From the NCBI RefSeq assembly GCF_001044235.1, contig NZ_JYNL01000020.1, forward strand, positions 363,110-427,109: 64,000 nucleotides of DNA. Reading direction: 5' to 3'. The notes under the pieces were generated by a model. The model was not told the DNA's origin. It ran no database searches and saw only the letters and a list, made by a program, of their open reading frames with translations. Of this stretch, positions 1 through 8,207 are shown in pieces; position 1 is the stretch's first letter, and each line of letters opens with the position of its first letter. The translations under genes were made by a program, and so were the position numbers. This stretch comes from Mycolicibacterium chlorophenolicum (GTDB taxonomy: Bacteria; Actinomycetota; Actinomycetes; Mycobacteriales; Mycobacteriaceae).

Positions 1-190
1 CACCCCCGTCGCCGCCGTTACCGGTCTGCGCGAACCTCCCGGCGTTGCCGCCGGCTCCGCCGTCCTGGCCGGGTGAGGTGCCGTCGCCCCCGCGGCCGCC
101 GTCTCCGCCAAAGAGTCCGCCGTTGCCACCTTTGCCGCCGTTTGCGCCGTTTCCGCCGTCGCCCCACAGCAGGCCGCCGTTGCGGCCGTT
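1..190. repeat. Imperfect GGC-GGN codon repeats of the PGRS region
   Basis: The forward strand shows repeated gccgccg / ccgccgtt units that on the minus strand encode Gly-Gly-X runs. Such arrays are slippage-prone and hard to assemble. The array continues off the left edge of the window. Confidence 0.6.
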
Positions 191-556
191 GCACGCGGCG
201 CCCGTGCAGTCGGCGGGGGCGTCGGCGCCGTCCCCGATCAGCCAGCCGCCGGTCCCGATCATCGGCGCCCGCGTTCCCGCCACGGCGGGGCCCACCGGCG
301 TCGGCCGCGATTCCCGATGTCCCGATCCCGCGGATCCGAGCCACCAAACCTGTTCGGCGCCAGTATCTTCGGTGGACAACAGGGAATCGAAGGAGGCCAG
401 CGCCACCTCACGGTGCGTCGTCGACGGCTCGCCCGGGTGCAGGCTGAGCGCAATCCCGGCGCCGATCATCGCCGCGCCGCCGGTGCCCACCGCCAGCCAC
501 TGCCGGACGGTTCCCCGCTGCCGATTCGTTTCCGTCCCGCGCCCGCCATCGGACAT
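1..556 (-). CDS. PGRS-like glycine-rich protein with N-terminal membrane anchor, partial (3' end outside window)
   Basis: Reading the minus strand from the ATG at 556 gives an open frame with no stop to the window edge, about 185 residues. Residues 1-20 are polar and basic, residues about 20-42 form one hydrophobic segment (start LAVGTGGAAMIGAGIALSL), and a linker of about 60 residues follows. From about residue 100 the protein becomes Gly/Asn/Asp-rich with repeats such as NGGKGGNGG and GGDGGRGGDG, introduced by GTGGWLIGDGAD, the style of mycobacterial PGRS domains. No PE domain is present, so this is a PGRS-like protein anchored by a single membrane or signal segment. Two cysteines (CTGAAC) sit just before the repeats. 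The function of such proteins is unknown; surface exposure is an inference. Confidence 0.75.
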   Translation of the reverse strand, partial: MSDGGRGTETNRQRGTVRQWLAVGTGGAAMIGAGIALSLHPGEPSTTHREVALASFDSLLSTEDTGAEQVWWLGSAGSGHRESRPTPVGPAVAGTRAPMIGTGGWLIGDGADAPADCTGAACNGRNGGLLWGDGGNGANGGKGGNGGLFGGDGGRGGDGTSPGQDGGAGGNAGRFAQTGNGGDGG

Positions 557-637
557 GCGCAATCCCCCCGCCGCTGGTGTCATGGATTGCTGGAATCTAA
601 CCGGCAAATCCACGAGCCAGTCAATAGGCGCGCCGGT

Positions 638-1420
638 TCAACTCCGGCGATCACGCACCTTGTAGGACGACGGCCACGACTGCCGGGTGTCGTCGCCGAC
701 CAGCGGCACACCCTTGCTGCCGATCCGGACGTCGTAGGCCTCCTTGCCCGCACCCACCTCGCGGTTGGCGTGCTCGGTGGCGAGATAGATCAGCTGATCG
801 ATCTCGGCCTCGGCGAAGGCCACGAACGTCGTCTTGCGCACGATCTCCTCTGCCGGCGGCACCATCCGCTCGGGCAGCAGCCGCGTCAGCAGTGCGGCGA
901 CGCCCAGCAGAGAGAAGGGCACCACCCAGTAGCAGACGAACGACAGCGGCGTGCGGGTGTCGAGGATCGTGGCGTCGCCCTGGACGAGCGGCGGGATCAG
1001 CGACGACACCGTCATGCCGGCGAACGCCGCGATCCACACCCAGGTCAGTGTCGAGGTGATACGGGCGAAGACGTCGCTGTCGATCACCTCTTTGGGCTGG
1101 CCCACTTCGGCGAACTCGCGGACGAACGGCTTGCCGATCAGCGCGCTGACCAAGGTGACCGCGAAGATGCCGGCGTTGCTGAGGGGCTGGATCCACGTCT
1201 CCATGAAGGACTGACTCACCGTGAACGTCAGCACCGCCAGGACCACAAACGTTGCGACAGCACCGATTTCGAGTGTGCGTCCGGGCGAGCGCCGCACCCG
1301 GGCGACGACGAATGCGGCGACAGCCACGGCCAACGCGACCAGGACCGCGGCGGTGAACGGCACGTTGCCGACCAGAACCCAGTAGACGATCCACGGTGCG
1401 AAGCCGAAGAGTATTCCCAC
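638..1420 (-). CDS. Conserved hypothetical integral membrane protein
   Basis: A 260-residue protein I cannot assign to a family. Hydrophobic segments lie near residues 3-20, 22-40, 52-72, 84-95, 125-145 and 160-182, suggesting about six membrane spans in the N-terminal 180 residues. A soluble tail of about 75 residues follows, containing an acidic stretch (AFAEAEIDQLIYLATEH). It lies between the PGRS-like gene and the divergent RidA gene, so it may share the intergenic region 1421-1488 with the latter. No signature of a known transporter or enzyme is visible. A membrane location is well supported by the sequence; a role is not. Confidence 0.75.
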   Translation of the reverse strand: MGILFGFAPWIVYWVLVGNVPFTAAVLVALAVAVAAFVVARVRRSPGRTLEIGAVATFVVLAVLTFTVSQSFMETWIQPLSNAGIFAVTLVSALIGKPFVREFAEVGQPKEVIDSDVFARITSTLTWVWIAAFAGMTVSSLIPPLVQGDATILDTRTPLSFVCYWVVPFSLLGVAALLTRLLPERMVPPAEEIVRKTTFVAFAEAEIDQLIYLATEHANREVGAGKEAYDVRIGSKGVPLVGDDTRQSWPSSYKVRDRRS

Positions 1421-1475
1421 GAGCGCTCAGTGTATTGAGCGGCGCCGGCAGCCACGACTGCACGCGGCCACCCGT

Positions 1476-1481
1476 TAGGTT
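1476..1481 (+). promoter_or_regulatory. -10 element (TAGGTT) for a leaderless RidA transcript
   Basis: TAGGTT fits the TANNNT mycobacterial -10 pattern. Its last base is 8 nt before the GTG at 1489, so transcription should start at or next to the start codon. This also supports that GTG as the true start. No convincing -35 was seen, which is usual for such promoters. Confidence 0.5.
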
Positions 1482-1488
1482 GGTGGTC

Positions 1489-1857
1489 GTGACGCGACGG
1501 GTCAACGTCTCCTCCGGCTCGGCGTTCGAGTCCGAGGTCGGGTACTCGCGCGCGGTGCGCATCGGCGCGCACATCGCCGTGGCCGGGACCACCGCCGCGG
1601 GAGACAGCCCGGCGGCGCAGACCCGAGAGGCGTTGCGCCGCATCGAGGTGGCGCTCAGCGAGGTCGGCGCGTCCCTGTCCGACGTCGTGCGCACCCGGAT
1701 CTTCGTCACCGACATCAGCTGCTGGCGCGAGGTCGGCGCGGTACACGCCGAGGTGTTCTCCGACATCCGGCCGGCGGCCACGATGGTCGAGGTGTCGGCG
1801 CTCATCGCGCCCGACCTCGTCGTCGAGATCGAGGTCGACGCCTACGCCGAGAGCTAA
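1489..1857 (+). CDS. RidA/YjgF-family protein
   Basis: A 122-residue protein matching the small RidA fold, syntenic with Rv2704. Typical features are an N-terminal strand, GYSRAVRIGAHIAVAGTTA (residues about 20-38), QTREALRRIEVAL, the conserved VVRTRIFVTDI and the C-terminal VEIEVDAYAES. RidA enzymes deaminate reactive enamine/imine intermediates from PLP enzymes and are cytosolic. The Arg of VRTRIFVTD, in the position of the carboxylate-binding residue, is present; the exact substrate is not deducible. The GTG start is chosen because a -10 box sits 8 nt upstream; two GTG codons just upstream (1483, 1486) are alternatives. The 3' end overlaps the convergent DUF952 gene by 4 nt (CTAA shared by both stops). 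Confidence 0.85.
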   Translation: MTRRVNVSSGSAFESEVGYSRAVRIGAHIAVAGTTAAGDSPAAQTREALRRIEVALSEVGASLSDVVRTRIFVTDISCWREVGAVHAEVFSDIRPAATMVEVSALIAPDLVVEIEVDAYAES

Positions 1858-2207
1858 ACCAGCGGCGCGAAGGCGCCGTCGGCGTCCGGCAGGTAGGGAG
1901 TGACGCGGATCACAGCCTCAACCGGCAGTTCGCCGAACAAATGTGGGAACACCATGCCATCGGGATCCCCCGGGACCCCAGGCTCCCAGCGAACAGGAGA
2001 GGTCAGCCGTGCCCCGTCGATGCGCAGCAGCACCAGGTCCGTGCGACCGGCGTACAGCCGGTTCGCGGGCAGGTGGACCTGCTGCGGGGTGGACAGGTGC
2101 ACGAAGCCGACCTCGGTCAGCGACGGCGGCGAGTGCACGCCGCGCCGCTGCGCCGTTGCCCACTCCTCGGCACCGCACAGATGCACCAGTTCTTCCTCGG
2201 CTGGCAT
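1854..2207 (-). CDS. DUF952 family protein
   Basis: A 117-residue protein with the DUF952 layout: LVHLCGAEEWATAQRRG near the N-terminus, FVHLSTPQQV about residues 33-43, LVLLRIDGARL, then VRWEPG and the conserved FPHLFGELPVEAV close to the C-terminus. The His of VHLS and the one in FPHLFG are the family's conserved polar residues. Biochemical function is unknown. The ATG at 2207 has a Shine-Dalgarno-like GAAGGGG upstream. It converges on the RidA gene and shares 4 nt with its stop. Confidence 0.8.
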   Translation of the reverse strand: MPAEEELVHLCGAEEWATAQRRGVHSPPSLTEVGFVHLSTPQQVHLPANRLYAGRTDLVLLRIDGARLTSPVRWEPGVPGDPDGMVFPHLFGELPVEAVIRVTPYLPDADGAFAPLV

Positions 2208-2339
2208 ACCGGCAGCCCCTTCCGCTCGCAACGCGGGGGGTCGTGAGACACGACACACCCGTAAACCGCCGGGGAACAAGGCCGGAACCCCAAGCGTCTG
2301 ACACAGTAGAAGTACGTCGCTACACCCTATGGAGGTGCC

Positions 2340-2531
2340 ATGACCGCAACGCTCACCAGTCCCGAATTGACCAAGGCTGACCGCTGCGACCGTTGTGGTG
2401 CGGCAGCCCGGGTGCGCGCGAAGCTTCCTTCGGGAGCCGAGCTGCTGTTCTGCCAGCACCACGCCAACGAGCACGAGGCCAAGCTGGTCGAACTCGCCGC
2501 GGTCATCGAAGTGAGTCCGCTGGAGCCGTAG
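2340..2531 (+). CDS. Small zinc-ribbon-like protein (DUF7455 type)
   Basis: A 63-residue protein with a clear ribosome-binding site (GGAGGT, 7 nt before ATG). It holds a CxxC knuckle, DRCDRCGAAARV (residues about 16-27), and a second half FCQHHANEH containing one Cys and several His, so a Cys3-His metal site is likely. I recall this as the DUF7455 family common in Actinobacteria; function unknown. It lies 27 nt upstream of the YihY-family gene and may be co-transcribed with it. Confidence 0.75.
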   Translation: MTATLTSPELTKADRCDRCGAAARVRAKLPSGAELLFCQHHANEHEAKLVELAAVIEVSPLEP

Positions 2532-2558
2532 CGCTGAATCGGCCATGCTGGTCTGGTC

Positions 2559-3587
2559 ATGACTGACCAGTCACAGGGGCCGGATTCGCGGCCGTCGTCG
2601 CAGAGGACGAGACCATCACGCCATCACGTCCGCCGTGTCGCCTTACGGACACTGTCGAAAAGCTGGGACGATTCCATCTTTTCGGAGTCGGCTCAGGCTG
2701 CGTTCTGGTGCGCTCTGTCACTTCCGCCACTGCTGCTCGGCATGCTCGGGAGCCTGGCCTACATCGCTCCGCTGTTCGGCCCGGACACGCTTCCGGTCAT
2801 CGAGAGCCAGCTGATCAGTACGGCGGCGAGGTTCTTCTCACCGAATGTGGTGAGCGAGATCATCGAACCGACGGTGCGCGACATCGTGCGCGGCGCGCGC
2901 GGCGAGGTGGTCTCGATCGGCTTCGTGATCTCGCTGTGGGCCGGCTCGTCGGCGATCTCGGCGTTCGTCGACTCCATCACCGAGGCGCATGACCAGACCC
3001 CGCTGCGACACCCTGTGCGGCAACGGTTCTACGCGCTGGGGCTGTATGTGGTGATGCTCGTCGGGGCGATCGCCACCGCACCGTTCCTCGCCCTGGGCCC
3101 GCGCAAGGTCGCCGAGTTCATTCCGGACAGCTGGGACAACGTGCTGCGCTACGGCTACTACCCGGTGTTGTTCGTGGCGATCACGGTGGCGGTGAACGTG
3201 CTGTACCGAGTCTCGCTGCCCAAGCCGCTGCCGACGCACCGGCTGCTACTGGGGTCGGTGCTGGCGACGACGGTGTTCCTGGTCGCCACGTGGGGGCTCC
3301 GGTTGTACCTGACCTGGATCACCAGCACGGGCTACACCTACGGGGCCTTGGCTACGCCGATCGCGTTCCTGTTGTTCGCGTTCTTCCTCGGGTTCGCGAT
3401 CATGATGGGCGCGGAACTCAACGCCGCGATCGAGGAGGAATGGCCGGCGCCGAGCACGCATGCCACCCGGGTGCGCGGCTGGCTCGAGGCCCGGGCGGAA
3501 GCCTTCGGCGCGAACGGCTCGGCGCCTTCGGGCGACGCGCAGACGAAGCCGGTCGTCCCCGCGGCTCCCGACTCCCCTACTTCTTGA
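2559..3587 (+). CDS. YihY/virulence factor BrkB family membrane protein
   Basis: A 342-residue protein syntenic with Rv2707. After a basic N-terminal tail of about 35 residues (SRPSSQRTRPSRHH) it has six hydrophobic segments: about 55-75, 110-135, 160-185, 205-225, 235-260 and 265-290. The family signature SLWAGSSAISAFVDSITEAH lies in the second segment region, and PIAFLLFAFFLGFAIMMGAELNAAIEEE at the last one (only part quoted here is diagnostic: MMGAELNAAIEEE). The family was once annotated as ribonuclease BN, which is now considered wrong; function is unsettled. The C-terminal end overlaps the convergent DUF3039 gene by 11 nt. Confidence 0.85.
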   Translation: MTDQSQGPDSRPSSQRTRPSRHHVRRVALRTLSKSWDDSIFSESAQAAFWCALSLPPLLLGMLGSLAYIAPLFGPDTLPVIESQLISTAARFFSPNVVSEIIEPTVRDIVRGARGEVVSIGFVISLWAGSSAISAFVDSITEAHDQTPLRHPVRQRFYALGLYVVMLVGAIATAPFLALGPRKVAEFIPDSWDNVLRYGYYPVLFVAITVAVNVLYRVSLPKPLPTHRLLLGSVLATTVFLVATWGLRLYLTWITSTGYTYGALATPIAFLLFAFFLGFAIMMGAELNAAIEEEWPAPSTHATRVRGWLEARAEAFGANGSAPSGDAQTKPVVPAAPDSPTS

Positions 3588-3813
3588 GCTGGTCGTAGAT
3601 CCGCTTGCAGTCCGGGCAGACCGGCGAGCCCGGCTTGGCCGAACGGGTGACCGGGAACACCTCGCCGCACAGCGCCACCACGTGGGTTCCCATGACCGCG
3701 CTCTCGGCGATCTTGTCCTTCTTGACGTAGTGGAAGTACTTCGGGGTGTCGCTGTCGGTGCCGTCGTCGACGCGTTCGTCGGTGTCGGTGCGCTCGATGG
3801 TGTCGGTCTGCAT
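3577..3813 (-). CDS. DUF3039 small zinc-binding protein
   Basis: A 78-residue protein syntenic with Rv2708c. The N-terminal 25 residues are acidic and polar; the core carries YFHYVKKDKIAESAVMGTHV and four metal-type positions, ALCGEVF and SPVCPDCKRIYD, giving a Cys3 plus probable His site (HYVKK or GTHV). A zinc-ribbon is likely. Function unknown. It is convergent with, and overlaps, the YihY gene and is divergent from the DUF3099 gene. Confidence 0.85.
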   Translation of the reverse strand: MQTDTIERTDTDERVDDGTDSDTPKYFHYVKKDKIAESAVMGTHVVALCGEVFPVTRSAKPGSPVCPDCKRIYDQLKK

Positions 3814-3890
3814 GAGGCCATTCTGCCTGGGAATGAAACGGTAATAAATGCGACGGGCATTGCCCGTCTCGGATGTGGAACAGTGGAGAT

Positions 3891-4292
3891 ATGAAACAAA
3901 GCCCTGAGCTGAGTTTCGACGACGAGGGCCGGCCGGTCCTGATCACCCGAGCCGCTCCCGCCTACGAGGAACAGCACCGTCAGCGGGTGCGGAAGTATCT
4001 GACCCTGATGTCCTTCCGCATCCCTTCCCTGATCCTGGCCGCGGTCGCCTACGGCATCTGGCACAACGGCCTCGTCTCCCTGGCCATCGTCGTGGTGGCG
4101 ATCCCGCTGCCGTGGATGGCGGTGTTGATCGCCAACGACCGCCCGCCGCGACGGGCGGAGGAGCCCCGCCGGTACCAGAACCAGAAACGCATTCCGCTGT
4201 TCCCGACCGCCGAGCGGCCGGCTCTGGACATCGCCCCTCCCCGGGCGCCGCAACCTGACGCCGACGGTTTCGGCGGCGGGGATCGCAGCTGA
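3891..4292 (+). CDS. DUF3099 membrane protein
   Basis: A 133-residue protein syntenic with Rv2709. Residues 1-30 are soluble and contain the family's VLITRAAPAYEEQ. Two membrane spans follow (about 40-58 and 62-82), then a basic, proline-rich tail. The ATG at 3891 is preceded by TGGAGA 5-6 nt upstream; an in-frame start 18 nt earlier lacks this. Function unknown. It lies directly upstream of sigB but is separated from it by 147 nt containing the sigB promoter. Confidence 0.8.
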   Translation: MKQSPELSFDDEGRPVLITRAAPAYEEQHRQRVRKYLTLMSFRIPSLILAAVAYGIWHNGLVSLAIVVVAIPLPWMAVLIANDRPPRRAEEPRRYQNQKRIPLFPTAERPALDIAPPRAPQPDADGFGGGDRS

Positions 4293-4375
4293 GCGCGTTC
4301 TGGCTCATTTCTCAGCACATTCTCAGGTCGACCTCCGATAACCGCAGTTCAGGACGTGTGAACCGGGCGGAACGT

Positions 4376-4403
4376 GGGAACTCTCAGCGCGTCTAGGGCG
4401 TTG
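4376..4403 (+). promoter_or_regulatory. ECF (sigma-E/H type) promoter of sigB
   Basis: GGGAAC at 4376-4381 and CGTTG at 4399-4403, with 17 nt between GGAAC and CGTT, match the GGAAC-N17/18-CGTT consensus of mycobacterial stress ECF sigma factors. The -10 ends 37 nt before the sigB ATG. Sigma-E/H control of sigB is established in mycobacteria, so the assignment fits. Confidence 0.7.
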
Positions 4404-4439
4404 TAGCTCTTGAAAGTTCCACCCGATCAGGAGGCCGTC

Positions 4440-5399
4440 ATGGCAAATGCCACCACCAGCCGCATGGACCAAGACCTCGACGCTCAGAGCCCTGCCGCCG
4501 ACCTTGTGCGCGTGTATCTGAACGGCATCGGCAAGACGGCGCTACTCAACGCTGCCGACGAGGTCGAGCTGGCCAAGCGGATCGAGGCGGGGCTGTACGC
4601 TCGGCACCTTCTGGACACGCGGAAACGGTTGGGCGAGAACCGCAAACGCGATCTGGCCGCGGTGGTCCGGGACGGCGAGGCCGCCCGGCGGCACCTGCTC
4701 GAGGCGAACCTGCGCCTGGTCGTGTCGCTGGCCAAGCGCTACACCGGCCGCGGGATGCCGCTGCTCGACCTGATCCAGGAGGGCAACCTCGGCCTGATCC
4801 GGGCGATGGAGAAGTTCGACTACAGCAAGGGCTTCAAGTTCTCGACGTACGCGACCTGGTGGATCCGGCAGGCCATCACGCGCGGCATGGCCGACCAGAG
4901 CCGCACCATCCGGCTCCCCGTCCACCTCGTCGAGCAGGTCAACAAGCTCGCCCGCATCAAGCGGGAGATGCACCAGAACCTCGGCCGCGAGGCCACCGAC
5001 GAGGAGCTGGCCGCCGAGTCGGGCATCCCGGTCGAGAAGATCACCGATCTGCTCGAGCACAGCCGCGACCCGGTGAGCCTGGACATGCCGGTCGGCAGTG
5101 ACGAGGAAGCCCCGCTGGGCGACTTCATCGAGGACGCCGAGGCGATGTCGGCGGAGAACGCGGTCATCTCCGAGCTGCTGCACACCGACATCCGCTACGT
5201 GCTGGCCACCCTCGACGAGCGGGAGCAGCAGGTGATCCGGCTGCGCTTCGGCCTCGACGACGGCCAGCCCCGCACGCTCGACCAGATCGGCAAGCTGTTC
5301 GGCCTCTCGCGGGAGCGGGTGCGCCAGATCGAGCGCGAGGTGATGGCCAAGCTCCGCAACGGTGAGCGCGCCGACCGCCTGCGCTCGTACGCCAGCTGA
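4440..5399 (+). CDS. sigB: Principal-like RNA polymerase sigma factor SigB
   Basis: A 319-residue group 2 sigma-70 factor syntenic with Rv2710. Region 1.2 ([16 protein letters not shown], about residues 20-36), region 2 with [20 protein letters not shown] and [16 protein letters not shown] (core and -10 recognition), region 3 ([11 protein letters not shown]) and region 4 with the -35 helix [19 protein letters not shown] are all intact. It lacks the long acidic N-terminal extension of SigA. It directs stationary-phase and stress transcription. The ATG has an AGGAGG Shine-Dalgarno; an earlier in-frame start at 4410 would lie in the leader just downstream of the promoter and is rejected. Expression is probably from the ECF promoter at 4376. 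Confidence 0.95.
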   Translation: MANATTSRMDQDLDAQSPAADLVRVYLNGIGKTALLNAADEVELAKRIEAGLYARHLLDTRKRLGENRKRDLAAVVRDGEAARRHLLEANLRLVVSLAKRYTGRGMPLLDLIQEGNLGLIRAMEKFDYSKGFKFSTYATWWIRQAITRGMADQSRTIRLPVHLVEQVNKLARIKREMHQNLGREATDEELAAESGIPVEKITDLLEHSRDPVSLDMPVGSDEEAPLGDFIEDAEAMSAENAVISELLHTDIRYVLATLDEREQQVIRLRFGLDDGQPRTLDQIGKLFGLSRERVRQIEREVMAKLRNGERADRLRSYAS

Positions 5400-5421
5400 T
5401 CGCAGACATCCCGCACAGAGA

Positions 5422-5451
5422 CGATGCCCGCCGTGTACACGGCGGGCATCG
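5422..5451 (+). terminator. Strong hairpin downstream of sigB
   Basis: A perfect 14-bp inverted repeat, CGATGCCCGCCGTG / CACGGCGGGCATCG, separated by TA (effective loop 4-6 nt), starts 23 nt after the sigB stop. There is only a weak T-tract (TCGCTTT), as is common in mycobacteria. Confidence 0.8.
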
Positions 5452-5485
5452 TCGCTTTCCGGGCCTGTTGAGAGATTTACGAATC

Positions 5486-5521
5486 GATCACTTGTGATCT
5501 GTTCTGTAATCCATTTAACAT
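5486..5521 (+). promoter_or_regulatory. Palindromic operator overlapping the promoter of the ABC importer
   Basis: GATCAC-TT-GTGATC at 5486-5499 is a perfect 6-2-6 palindrome. It overlaps a candidate -35 (TTGTGA, 5493-5498), which is 17 nt from a -10 (TAACAT, 5516-5521). The -10 ends 5 nt before the ATG at 5527, so the message would be leaderless. A repressor bound at the palindrome would occlude polymerase; the RpiR-family gene of the same cassette is a candidate but this is inference. Confidence 0.55.
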
Positions 5522-5526
5522 GATGT

Positions 5527-6468
5527 ATGCGTTCCTCGCGTCTCGCCCGCACGGTGACCCTGGTCGTCGTCGCGCTGGGCGTCGCGTGCGCCGCATGTAG
5601 CAACCCGGCCAACTCGGCCGGTCCTCCCCCGATCGACGGGCTCGCCGGGATCGACGTCCCCGTCGACGAGAACGCGCGGGCCGCGCTGCCCGCCGACATC
5701 CGTACCGCCGGCGTGGTGCGCGTCGCCACGGACGTCCCCTACGCGCCGTTCGAGATGTTCGAGTCCAACGGCGGCTCGACGATCGTCGGGCTCGACTACG
5801 ACCTCGGCCAGGCACTCGCCAAGACGCTGGGCATCCGGTTCGAGTTCGCCCAGCAGGCGTTCGACGGCATCATCCCCGCCATCCAGGCCCGCAAGTTCGA
5901 CATCGTGATGTCGGCGATGACCGACACCAAGGAACGCCAGGGCGTGCTGGACTTCGTCGACTACTCCGTCTCCGGCAGCGGAATCCTGGTGGCCAAGGGC
6001 AACCCCCACGGCATCACGACCCTGACCGATCTGTGCGGGCGCGACGTGGCGGTGCAGAGCGGCAGCAAGCAGGCCAAGATGCTGACCGGCGACGACAACC
6101 CGTGCCGTGCGGCGGGCAAGCCCGATCCCGTCGTCGCGCAGAAGCCCAAGGACACCGACGCACAACTGGCGCTGCTGAGCGGTCAGGTGGTCGCGGACTT
6201 CATGGACAAGCCGGCCGCCGGATACGCCGCCAAGACCGCCGGGGACGGCAAGTACTTCGAGGTGGTGCACGACCCTGCCGCACCGGGCGGGATCGACGCC
6301 ACCCCGAACGGCATCGGCGTCGGCAAGGACCGGCCCGAGCTGACCGAGGCGATCCGCCGGGCGCTGCAGCGCCTGATCGACGACGGCACCTACACCAGGA
6401 TCCTCACCGCATGGGGCGAGTCCGGGATCGCGATCACGAAGGCAACCATCAACGCAGGCGAGAGCTGA
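5527..6468 (+). CDS. Polar amino-acid ABC transporter substrate-binding lipoprotein
   Basis: A 313-residue family 3 (SBP_bac_3) solute-binding protein. A lipoprotein signal peptide ends at VACAAC (Cys about 25), so it is anchored to the outer face of the membrane. The mature domain begins with [16 protein letters not shown] and has [15 protein letters not shown], the conserved [16 protein letters not shown] and [16 protein letters not shown]; the Arg and Asp that grip the amino-acid moiety in this family are plausibly in those segments. Two Cys in the second lobe (DLCGRD and NPCRAAG) may form a disulfide. It is the first gene of a cassette with permease, ATPase and M20 peptidase. The exact ligand cannot be told from sequence. 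Confidence 0.85.
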   Translation: MRSSRLARTVTLVVVALGVACAACSNPANSAGPPPIDGLAGIDVPVDENARAALPADIRTAGVVRVATDVPYAPFEMFESNGGSTIVGLDYDLGQALAKTLGIRFEFAQQAFDGIIPAIQARKFDIVMSAMTDTKERQGVLDFVDYSVSGSGILVAKGNPHGITTLTDLCGRDVAVQSGSKQAKMLTGDDNPCRAAGKPDPVVAQKPKDTDAQLALLSGQVVADFMDKPAAGYAAKTAGDGKYFEVVHDPAAPGGIDATPNGIGVGKDRPELTEAIRRALQRLIDDGTYTRILTAWGESGIAITKATINAGES

Positions 6469-6471
6469 CTC

Positions 6472-7434
6472 ATGGACATCGCGGCACGCAACGCCACCCA
6501 CCGGCCGGCACCGACCACCCCGGACGCCGAGACCATGGAGACCATCCCGGCACGCCACCCGCTGCGCTGGGTGAGCGCCGCGGTGGTGGTCGCCATCGCC
6601 GTGAGCGTCGTCGTCTCGCTGGCCACCAACGACAACCTGAAGTGGTCGGTCGTCGGGGACTACCTGTTCAGCCGACTGGTCTTCGAGGGGCTGTGGACGA
6701 CGCTGTGGCTCACCGTCGCCGCGATGATCATCGGCATCGTCGGCGGGGTGATGCTGGCGGTGATGCGGCTGTCGGCCAACCCGATCCTGTCCGGGCTCGC
6801 AGGGTTGTTCGTCTGGGTGTTCCGCGGCACGCCGCTGCTGGTGCAGATCATCTTCTGGGGCTACCTTGGCGCGCTGTACCCGCAGCTGATCTTCGGCATC
6901 CCGTTCACCGACATCGTCTTCTTCGACAAGTCGACGAGCACGATCGTCACCGGATCGGTGGCCGCGCTGCTCGCCCTGGGGCTCAACGAGATGGCGTACG
7001 CCTCGGAGATCGTGCGGGCCGGTCTGCTCGCCGTCGACGACGGCCAGACCGAGGCCGCGTTCTCGCTGGGCATGACGCCGGCGGCCACCACCCGGCGGAT
7101 CGTGCTGCCGCAGGCGATGCGGGTGATCGTTCCGCCGATGGGCAACGAGACCATCACGATGCTCAAGTCGACGGCGCTGGTGTCGGTGATCTCCGGACAC
7201 GATCTGCTGACGAACCTGCAGAACGTCTACTCGCAGAACTTCGAGGTGATCCCGCTGCTGATCGTCGCCAGCATCTGGTACCTGGTGCTGACCAGCCTGC
7301 TGTCGATCCCGCAGGCGTGGCTGGAACGGCGCTACTCACGCGGCACGCTGCCGCTCGGCAACGACGGTCCGCTGACCCGCCTGACCGGGCTGCGGCTACG
7401 GCGCCCGGCGAAGAAGTCAGGAGAACACTCGTGA
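6472..7434 (+). CDS. Polar amino-acid ABC transporter permease (HisM/GlnP type)
   Basis: A 320-residue inner-membrane permease. The first 25 residues are a cytosolic tail; TM1 lies about 26-48; the BPD_transp_1 core with five spans covers about 65-290. The EAA loop that docks the ATPase is recognisable as [20 protein letters not shown] followed by [23 protein letters not shown] is the family's conserved RGTP segment. It starts 3 nt after the binding-protein gene and its stop overlaps the ATPase start (GTGA). A single permease gene suggests a homodimeric channel. Confidence 0.88.
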   Translation: MDIAARNATHRPAPTTPDAETMETIPARHPLRWVSAAVVVAIAVSVVVSLATNDNLKWSVVGDYLFSRLVFEGLWTTLWLTVAAMIIGIVGGVMLAVMRLSANPILSGLAGLFVWVFRGTPLLVQIIFWGYLGALYPQLIFGIPFTDIVFFDKSTSTIVTGSVAALLALGLNEMAYASEIVRAGLLAVDDGQTEAAFSLGMTPAATTRRIVLPQAMRVIVPPMGNETITMLKSTALVSVISGHDLLTNLQNVYSQNFEVIPLLIVASIWYLVLTSLLSIPQAWLERRYSRGTLPLGNDGPLTRLTGLRLRRPAKKSGEHS

Positions 7435-8207
7435 CGACGACACACGCGCGGCCGATGGTCGAGGCCGAGAAGGTGCACAAGCGCTTCGGCCACCTGGAGG
7501 TGCTGCGCGGAATCGACCTGACGGTGCAGACCGGCCAGGTGATGTGCCTGCTGGGGCCGAGCGGCTCCGGGAAGAGCACCTTCCTGCGGTGCATCAACCA
7601 CCTCGAGAAGATCGACTCCGGCCGGCTGTCGGTCGACGGTCAACTGGTGGGCTACCGCGTCGACGGCAACAAGCTGCGCGAACTGACCACCAAGGAGGTC
7701 AGCAGGCGCCGCGCGGGCATCGGCATGGTCTTCCAGCGCTTCAACCTCTTCGGGCACATGACGGCGCTGAAGAACATCATCGAGGCCCCGATGCAGGTCA
7801 AGGGCGTCAGCCGGGACGTCGCGGTGGCCGAGGCGCGCGAGCTGCTCGACCGGGTCGGGCTCGCCGACAAGGCCGACGCGTACCCCTCGGCGCTGTCCGG
7901 CGGTCAGCAGCAGCGGGTGGCGATTGCCCGGGCCCTGGCGATGAAACCGCAGCTGATGTTGTTCGACGAGCCCACCTCGGCGCTCGACCCGGAACTCGTG
8001 GGCGACGTGCTGGCCGTGATCCGCGATCTCGCCGCCGACGGTATGACGATGGTGGTCGTCACCCACGAGATCGGGTTCGCGCGCGAGGTCGCCGACGTCG
8101 TGGTGTTCATGGACGGCGGCGTGATCGTGGAGTCCGGGGACCCGCAGCAGGTGCTGGTCGACCCGCGGGAGAGCCGCACCCGCGCGTTCCTGTCGAAGGT
8201 GCTGTGA
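7431..8207 (+). CDS. Polar amino-acid ABC transporter ATP-binding protein (GlnQ type)
   Basis: A 258-residue ABC ATPase with Walker [10 protein letters not shown] (about residues 40-48), Q-loop [13 protein letters not shown], signature [16 protein letters not shown], Walker [14 protein letters not shown] and switch His [10 protein letters not shown]. The FQ-FNLF and HMT features and the length are those of the GlnQ/HisP subfamily. The start is the GTG at 7431, overlapping the permease stop by 4 nt. It also overlaps the following peptidase by 4 nt, so the four genes from 5527 are probably translated as one coupled operon. Confidence 0.9.
   Translation: MTTTHARPMVEAEKVHKRFGHLEVLRGIDLTVQTGQVMCLLGPSGSGKSTFLRCINHLEKIDSGRLSVDGQLVGYRVDGNKLRELTTKEVSRRRAGIGMVFQRFNLFGHMTALKNIIEAPMQVKGVSRDVAVAEARELLDRVGLADKADAYPSALSGGQQQRVAIARALAMKPQLMLFDEPTSALDPELVGDVLAVIRDLAADGMTMVVVTHEIGFAREVADVVVFMDGGVIVESGDPQQVLVDPRESRTRAFLSKVL

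Noticed and set aside
1470..1490. Possible IdeR box (GTTAGGTTGG)
   Set aside because: Only one half resembles the 19-bp consensus; the TAGGTT is better explained as a -10 element.
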